A program made the position numbers and the translations under genes. A DNA stretch of 64,000 bases from Podospora pseudoanserina (taxonomy: Eukaryota > Ascomycota > Sordariomycetes > Sordariales > Podosporaceae): contig NC_085924.1 of NCBI RefSeq assembly GCF_035222485.1, forward strand, positions 2,480,001 through 2,544,000, given 5' to 3'. The notes beneath the pieces were generated by a model. The model was not told the origin of the DNA. It was given only the letters and a program-made list of their open reading frames with translations, and did no database searches. The stretch's first letter is position 1. Each line of letters opens with the position of its first letter. Of the stretch, positions 58,675 to 64,000 are shown one piece after another.

Positions 58675-59509
58675 CATGTCTACAGAACAGTCCTAGTCAT
58701 TGGTAAGATGATACGTGTCACACATCTTCCTGAGTCACTTGGATTGACAATACAGCAGGTGCCAATGGAGGCATCGGCTTTCAGCTGGCCACCAGGTTCT
58801 TAAAGGAGGGCTACAAAGTCTTTGGAACATACCGCCCACAGACAAAAGACGATGTCTCGGTTGCTGAGGTGAGGTGGGGCCGCCCTCAAGCGACAGCCTT
58901 GCTGTTCCTGATCCTGAAACTGAGACAGCTCGACGGAACCGGGGTGCAAAGCATCGAGCTGGATTATGCCAATGAAGAGTCCATCACCGCCGCTGCCAAG
59001 GGGTTTGCTGGTGAGAAGTTGGACATTCTCATCAATTGCGGAGCCATATACAACACCTAGGATGAGAAAGCCGTTGACCGAACAGACAGCCGATGACCTT
59101 CTCAGCCACTTCAAGATTAATGTGGTAGGCCCCGTTTCTCGCCTCCAAGGCATTCCTCCCGGCTCTGGAAAAGGCAGAAAATGCAAGGATCATCACCATG
59201 TCGTCAGACTTTGCCAGCGTCGCGGACAACACAGGAGGAAATGTCTGCTACCGCATCTCTAAGTCTGGCGTCAACCAGCTCAGTCGGACCATGGTCATTG
59301 ACCTGGGGAAGCTAGGTTCCAAGATCAAAACGTTAGCTGTCCACCCGGGATGCCTCCAAACCAAGATGATGGAGTGGACGGGCGACGACAACATGGACGA
59401 ATGCATGAGCAGTCTGGTCTCGGTGGTTGCACGGTTTGGCACTGCCTCGGGCACGGACCTTCCCAATGGCGGATATGTGAAATGGAACGGCGATATCATG
59501 GCGTATTAA
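58675..59509 (+). pseudogene. Decayed short-chain dehydrogenase
   Basis: The SDR parts are easy to follow: TVLVIG, a 56 nt intron (58703-58758), ANGGIGFQLATRFLKEGYKV (GxxxGIG split by the intron), a second intron (58870-58921, GTGAGG to CAG), VQSIELDYANEESITAAAKG, LDILINCGAIYN, FKINVVGP, then in another frame AFLPALEKAENARIITMSSD, YRISKSGVNQLSRTMVIDLG (YxxxK), LAVHPGCLQTKM and GTDLPNGGYVKWNGD. Breaks: TAG at 59059 where relatives have Trp, a frame move just after it, another near 59130 in GGCCCCG, and a one-base problem near the start. Clearly inactive. The two final frames are well kept, so the loss is recent. Confidence 0.7.
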
Positions 59510-60549
59510 TAGCCGTCATCGTTCAGCCTCGTACCTAGAGAGTTGTCGAGGAAACCTTGGTAACCACGGGAGTGCACGAAGCAAGGCCAGGTGCGGCCAG
59601 GGCTCCGGACAAGCACCAAGGCAGCGATCAAAAGTGATGTGAGCCAAGACATGGCGAGGTGACCCTGCAGATTTCTGGAAAAGACACGCATTAGCACCCA
59701 TCATGGCCCCCCTGGAAATCTGCATCTTGATTTGGACTCCACTGGAAATCTCATCAAGAAATGAGAAGACAATTGCTGCAAATCAAAAAGAGCGCGCGGC
59801 AATGGGACACGGGGACTGTGCCAGCACTGGCCAGGTGTGGGCGACTGGACTGGACCGTGTGATTTTAGCGGGGAGATCTCAGTGGTGGAGCGCTAGCGGC
59901 GGCAGCTAGTGAATGGAGCAACCTGCGGCCCAAATAGCCAATGGAAAACCTCGGTTCGGCAAGACAGAGAGCCATTGTTCGCTGTTGTCCCTGGCAACGC
60001 CAAGCACCCGGCAAGAAAACAAAGCTTGGAACAGCGATCATGGGCCCTCGTCGTCCCAAGCATCCCGGCAGAGCAACCATCTGCTGCAGCAAATCCATAC
60101 TTTTGCTGCAATTCCCCAACCTCCAGATTTTTCCCACGAGACCTTCAAGCATCTTGCCTTGCCAATTCCAGCATCGCTCGCCTGCTTGCTTGCCTCCAAA
60201 TATACACCAAGCCCAATTCGCGATTCGCGACATCGCGACCCTCACCGCCGCCCAGGCTCATCGCCGGCGCAACAGGTCTCTTTTTCGCGCGCACCCTCGC
60301 CGTCGACTGAGGTCGACAGCGACAGCGCGGCTCCAACTGCCCCTGCCCGCCTACTGTTCGGCTTGCGCTGAGAGGTAGGCACCTTGCTGTCTTGGTCCTG
60401 GGGCCAATGTTTACCCCGGTGGACCCGCAGAGCCACACTGGGCAAAACTGACAACGCCAATCATCCAGTCTCGATACCATCATCACCACCACGTCGTGAT
60501 CTATTCAGGGGATCTATACACCACTCTACACGCGACTTCTACCGTTGCA
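59510..60549. other. Long promoter/leader region of the zinc-finger gene
   Basis: About 1 kb. From about 59910 to 60370 all three plus-strand frames are open, due to C/A-rich composition, and none looks like a protein. CAA/CAC-rich sequence directly before the start is typical of long fungal 5' leaders. A leader several hundred bases long is likely. Confidence 0.45.
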
Positions 60550-63348
60550 ATGCTCTCCAATCCTCCTCAATCGGGCGGCGGCATGCACCCGCGCCAGCGC
60601 CAACACCGAAGACAAATCTCCACACCCACAGCCTTTGAAGCCGTCAAGATCGCGCCACTGCCCAACTTTTCCCAGCAGCAGCAACAACAACGCCAACCTA
60701 TCGCCCACCGACGAGGTCTGAGCCTGGATACTCGACGACAGCAGCAATTCGTGCCCACGACGCCCACATCATCCTCTGCTCGGCAAGAGTATCTCGCTGC
60801 TCGACATGAGTACAGCAACCAGATGGCAGCGATGCCGCCAGTCTCTTCCTCCAGCCCGGCCGTTCCCACCACACCACAGCAAATCCTTCGAGAGAACCAG
60901 CAGCGACAAAGCCTGTCTCGTCCTGGCACGTCCGGCACCGACCACAGCGACACCTCGTCCAACCACTCGTTCCAGTCCTTCCATGACAGCAGCGACGCCT
61001 TTCTCGTATCGCCAAACGTGACGCCCAACAACCAGCGGTTCGTCGATGCCCTGGCCAGCCCTGCGCCAATGGTGGAGATGAGTCCCCTGCCGTACGAAGC
61101 CTACATGAACTCGATGGGCATGATGAAGAACCAGGCCGCGTTTGGCAGCAACAGTGGGATCGACGTTGGTGGGGGTAGTTTTGACTTTTACGCCCAGGGG
61201 GATAGTGCGCTTTCCACGCCGACGTTTCTTACTTTTCCCGATTCTAGTCCTGCGAGCACAGGTCAGGGTGGGTGGATTTCGGAGGGGGAGACGGGGTCTG
61301 CGCAGAGCCGTAGGAACTCACGCAGGATAAGCAATGGGATTAGTGATAAGGTGGCCAAGTTTGAGAATATGATGAACAACGGCGGCGACCTTCAACATCG
61401 GCCGGTGACACCTTCCAATCATCATCAGTTTGTTGCGGGAGGGGAGATTAACCAGTGGGCTGCCGGGGTGGACAATGAAAGTTTTCCTCCGACCCCGACT
61501 GAGATGCCGGCGGAGCAAGAGCAGCAGCAACAGATCCCGAGCAGGTTTCGCGATGATTATGATGAGAGTATGGAGGAGACGCTCAAGCCTGTGAGGGGGA
61601 ATAAGCATAATAATCGGAATTCGGGGATTTTCCAGGAGCTGAGGCAGCAGGCGGAGCAGCAAGCTGCTGCTGCTGCTGCTGCTGCTGGCGGTGTCAGTCA
61701 GACACCGCCGCCGCCGAGGGGAGGGGTGATGGGGGGGTATGGTGGTGGGATGCAGCAGGGGTTGACGACGCCAGAGTTTATGAACATGCGGAGCATGAAT
61801 GCCGAGTTTGTTAAGATTGAGCACAATTTTGATGGGTTTCACTTTGGGATGGCAGGGGGAGGGACGATGGCGCCGCAGATGGGGGGTTTGGTTGGGACGG
61901 CTGCTGCCGGGGGTATGATCAACCCGGGTGGTGGTGGTCAACTGGATGGTGATGGACAGAAGGCGACGCTGCAGCACATGCCGCTTACGGCGGCGAGTCT
62001 GTCGCGTCATAGCTCGCCTCATCCATCGTCGTTGCATCAGCACCGCCGAACGGAGTCGATTGCTTCTCTGGCGTCTGCGGCGTCGATTGCCTCGATCAAC
62101 ATTGAGGAGACAAAGACCGATACGGGGGTCACGCTGGATGACATTGCGCAGTATATCCAGGGACCTGACCCTTCGGATGGGAAGTGGGTGTGCTTGTACG
62201 AGGAGTGCAACAAGCGGTTCGGGCGGAAGGAGAATATTAAGAGCCATGTCCAGACGCACCTGAACGACCGCCAGTATCAGTGTCCGAGCTGCCACAAGTG
62301 CTTTGTGAGGCAGCATGATTTGAAGAGGCATGCCAAGATTCACACGGGGATCAAGCCTTATCCGTGTGAGTGTGGGAATAGCTTTGCGAGGCATGATGCG
62401 TTGACGAGGCATCGGCAGAGGGGGATGTGCATTGGGGCTTTTGATGGGATTGTGAGGAAGGTGGTGAAGAGGGGGCGGCCGAGGAAGGACAGAGGGGAGG
62501 GGGGGGAAACAGAGAGGAGGGAGAAGAAGGAGAGGGTTAGGAAGGGGAAGAGGGAGGATGGTGGGGGGGAGGAGATGAGCAGTGCGAGTAGTCAGAGTGG
62601 GTATAGTGAGAGTTGCTCGAGTGTTGGGTCGCCGACGGGGTATGAGGAGGACTTTCCGGATATTTTGGATGTGGCGATGACGGGGGGTGGTAATGGGGTG
62701 AGTGGGACTGCGACGATGGATCCGGGGAGTTTGAGTTTGGGACCGCCGGGCGGTGGGGGTGGTGGTGGGTTGAGTAATGCGCGGATGCCGCCTGTTCATC
62801 CGATGTATAAGGGGACGACAACAAGTATGGAGGAACAGGTCAGGAGTCCGAGCGCGATGAGCAATTACAGCCGTGCCTCGTCGAGGCTTTCTGGGAGGAG
62901 GGGGACGGCCGGGGAGGAGTTTGTGCCGCCTCGGCGACATGGGTCTCCGGCGAAGAGCACGGCGAGTTATCATACTCCGCCGGAGCTGTCGAGTAGCTCT
63001 TCGCCGCCGCCGACGGGGACAAGTGGGAGATTTTTTGAGGATGGGGACAGTCAACAGCAGCCGGTTTCGACGGGGGTGTGTATGCCCGGCTTTGTGAGCT
63101 TGGATAATGACATGTTGATTGGGTTTGGGGGGGAGGGTGGTCATCCGCATGGGTTGGTCGTGCCGGTGCAGTTGGATCATGGTGGGCATCATGGTGTGCC
63201 GGGTTCGATGGGGATGCAGCATCAGGGGTTAATGTCGACGTTGGGAGGCAAGTTTGATCCTGAAGGGGAGTATGAGCAGATGGGGATGTTTGGGGGAATG
63301 AATGGGATGGGGGTGCCGGGCGGGGATGTGTTCTTTTCGGGGAACTGA
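60550..63348 (+). CDS. C2H2 zinc-finger transcription factor, SWI5/ACE2 type
   Basis: A single exon of 932 residues from ATG 60550 (MLSNPPQSGGGMHPRQRQHR); an ATG 54 bp upstream is in frame. Residues about 545-635 hold three zinc fingers: CLYEECNKRFGRKENIKSHV, CPSCHKCFVRQHDLKRHAKI and CECGNSFARHDALTRHRQRG, then a basic KRGRPRKDR AT-hook-like tail. The finger spacing and the shortened third finger (C-x-C) match yeast Swi5/Ace2, which drive genes of late mitosis/early G1 and cell separation. Outside the fingers the protein is low in complexity: poly-Gln (QQQQQQ), poly-Ala (eight or more), His/Gly-rich and Ser-rich stretches, and Ser/Thr-Pro sites that could be phosphorylated. The second half uses GGG/GTG-type codons far more than the first. 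Nuclear regulator; targets unknown. Confidence 0.9.
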   Translation: MLSNPPQSGGGMHPRQRQHRRQISTPTAFEAVKIAPLPNFSQQQQQQRQPIAHRRGLSLDTRRQQQFVPTTPTSSSARQEYLAARHEYSNQMAAMPPVSSSSPAVPTTPQQILRENQQRQSLSRPGTSGTDHSDTSSNHSFQSFHDSSDAFLVSPNVTPNNQRFVDALASPAPMVEMSPLPYEAYMNSMGMMKNQAAFGSNSGIDVGGGSFDFYAQGDSALSTPTFLTFPDSSPASTGQGGWISEGETGSAQSRRNSRRISNGISDKVAKFENMMNNGGDLQHRPVTPSNHHQFVAGGEINQWAAGVDNESFPPTPTEMPAEQEQQQQIPSRFRDDYDESMEETLKPVRGNKHNNRNSGIFQELRQQAEQQAAAAAAAAGGVSQTPPPPRGGVMGGYGGGMQQGLTTPEFMNMRSMNAEFVKIEHNFDGFHFGMAGGGTMAPQMGGLVGTAAAGGMINPGGGGQLDGDGQKATLQHMPLTAASLSRHSSPHPSSLHQHRRTESIASLASAASIASINIEETKTDTGVTLDDIAQYIQGPDPSDGKWVCLYEECNKRFGRKENIKSHVQTHLNDRQYQCPSCHKCFVRQHDLKRHAKIHTGIKPYPCECGNSFARHDALTRHRQRGMCIGAFDGIVRKVVKRGRPRKDRGEGGETERREKKERVRKGKREDGGGEEMSSASSQSGYSESCSSVGSPTGYEEDFPDILDVAMTGGGNGVSGTATMDPGSLSLGPPGGGGGGGLSNARMPPVHPMYKGTTTSMEEQVRSPSAMSNYSRASSRLSGRRGTAGEEFVPPRRHGSPAKSTASYHTPPELSSSSSPPPTGTSGRFFEDGDSQQQPVSTGVCMPGFVSLDNDMLIGFGGEGGHPHGLVVPVQLDHGGHHGVPGSMGMQHQGLMSTLGGKFDPEGEYEQMGMFGGMNGMGVPGGDVFFSGN

Positions 63349-64000
63349 GAACTCGATGGGGGCTCGGGCCAAGTTACTACTGAGCAATACCTTTTTCCTT
63401 TTTCTTGCCATTGCTTTCTATGTGGTATATCTGCCTTTTCTTGTATCTCTTTTTGTTTTCTCTTGTATTGTGTGTGGGCTGGGCCGGGCTGGTTTGGTTA
63501 TAGAACTGGCAAGGCTGGTGGTTTGGTGGGGTCGTGAGGCAGGCTGACTGGGCATTTGGATTATCATTTGGGATTTTTGTTTGTTTGTGTCTTGCACTGT
63601 TGCTGCTTTTCTTTTGTCAATCTCTTCTCTCTGGCCCCAAGGGGTAATGTGCAAAGGCTGGAAACAAGGGGTTTTTGCTCTCGGGCGTGGGCGTCCGTTT
63701 TGCTATCTTATATCATCGTTGGAAGCTTGTTCCTACTAAGAAGCGTATAATTCTTGTTTCTTGAGATTTATTGCCTTGCCTATTTTGCTCGCTTCTGCTG
63801 CTTATGAAGGCATTTATAACGTGTACTTTAATGTCGCTTCATGGTGGCTAGTGTAAAATAGGGGTGAGGGCTTGGAGATTACGGGATGGGGGTGGGCGAT
63901 GGGGTTGGATGATTGGTCTCGGTTGCGGGAGGGGGTGGGTGATTCTGATTTGCTGCTGTGTCTGTTATTTTTTTTTCATGTTGACTTGTCGGGTGGTTGT
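63349..64000. other. 3' region of the zinc-finger gene
   Basis: 652 bp after the stop, T- and G-rich on the plus strand, with TTTTCTTTT tracts near 63400 and 63600. Likely 3' untranslated sequence and terminator region. No gene was seen up to the window edge. Confidence 0.4.

Noticed and set aside
59909-60378. Three overlapping plus-strand open frames before the zinc-finger gene
   Set aside because: All three frames are open because the sequence is C/A-rich and lacks T-rich stops; none has protein-like composition. Treated as leader sequence.
61318-63222. A 634-codon open frame on the minus strand
   Set aside because: Antisense to the zinc-finger gene; composition (Arg, Pro, Thr runs) is the complement of Gly/Gln-rich coding sequence and no domain is visible.

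Overview
The window is nuclear DNA of a filamentous ascomycete, most likely a Sordariomycete-type Pezizomycotina. Genes lie on both strands and are split by very short introns (about 48-90 nt) with GTATGT/GTAAGT-like donors, CTAAC-like branch points and CAG/TAG acceptors. Proteins are of fungal types: a heptaketide hydrolase (Ayg1) homologue, a 4HN/versicolorin-type reductase, an SWI5/ACE2-type zinc-finger factor and an HRXXH secreted peptidase-like protein. One 4.3 kb block (about 15.17-19.5 kb) is extremely AT-rich and holds diverged repeats that differ mostly by C/T and G/A, the mark of repeat-induced point mutation (RIP).

Layout. 0-12 kb is gene-dense and mostly intact: the 5' part of an unknown acidic protein running off the left edge, an Ayg1-like hydrolase, a coiled-coil protein, a methyltransferase, a flavin monooxygenase with a one-base frame problem, an MFS transporter and a small cysteine-rich secreted protein. 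12.7-15.2 kb is a decayed member of a CPICGWR/DUF7600-like family, followed by the RIP block with long direct repeats and a miniature LTR-like element. 19.5-23 kb has nothing certain. 23-29.5 kb holds a beta-trefoil-like protein, a solo LTR and the most striking locus: two divergently transcribed, many-exon genes, one a long-helical pore-former-like protein and the other a MACPF (perforin-like) protein, sharing a 959 bp intergenic region.

30-44 kb is an accessory zone of small coiled-coil genes (several broken or duplicated), an inverted duplication, and two more solo LTRs with perfect 5 bp target-site duplications. 44-50 kb has an HRXXH secreted protein, a decayed cytochrome P450 and a second, intact, shorter CPICGWR family member. 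51.9-64 kb returns to ordinary genes: a coiled-coil protein, a tetrahydroxynaphthalene-type reductase, a kinase-like gene with one in-frame TAG, a decayed short-chain dehydrogenase, and a large C2H2 transcription factor.

The Ayg1-like hydrolase and the naphthol reductase could both serve DHN-melanin synthesis but sit 51 kb apart with no polyketide synthase in view, so this is not a compact cluster. A degenerate AAGGCCTT-type short repeat recurs in five intergenic arrays next to accessory genes. No CRISPR, rRNA or convincing functional tRNA gene was seen. All gene models were made by eye, so splice sites are predictions.
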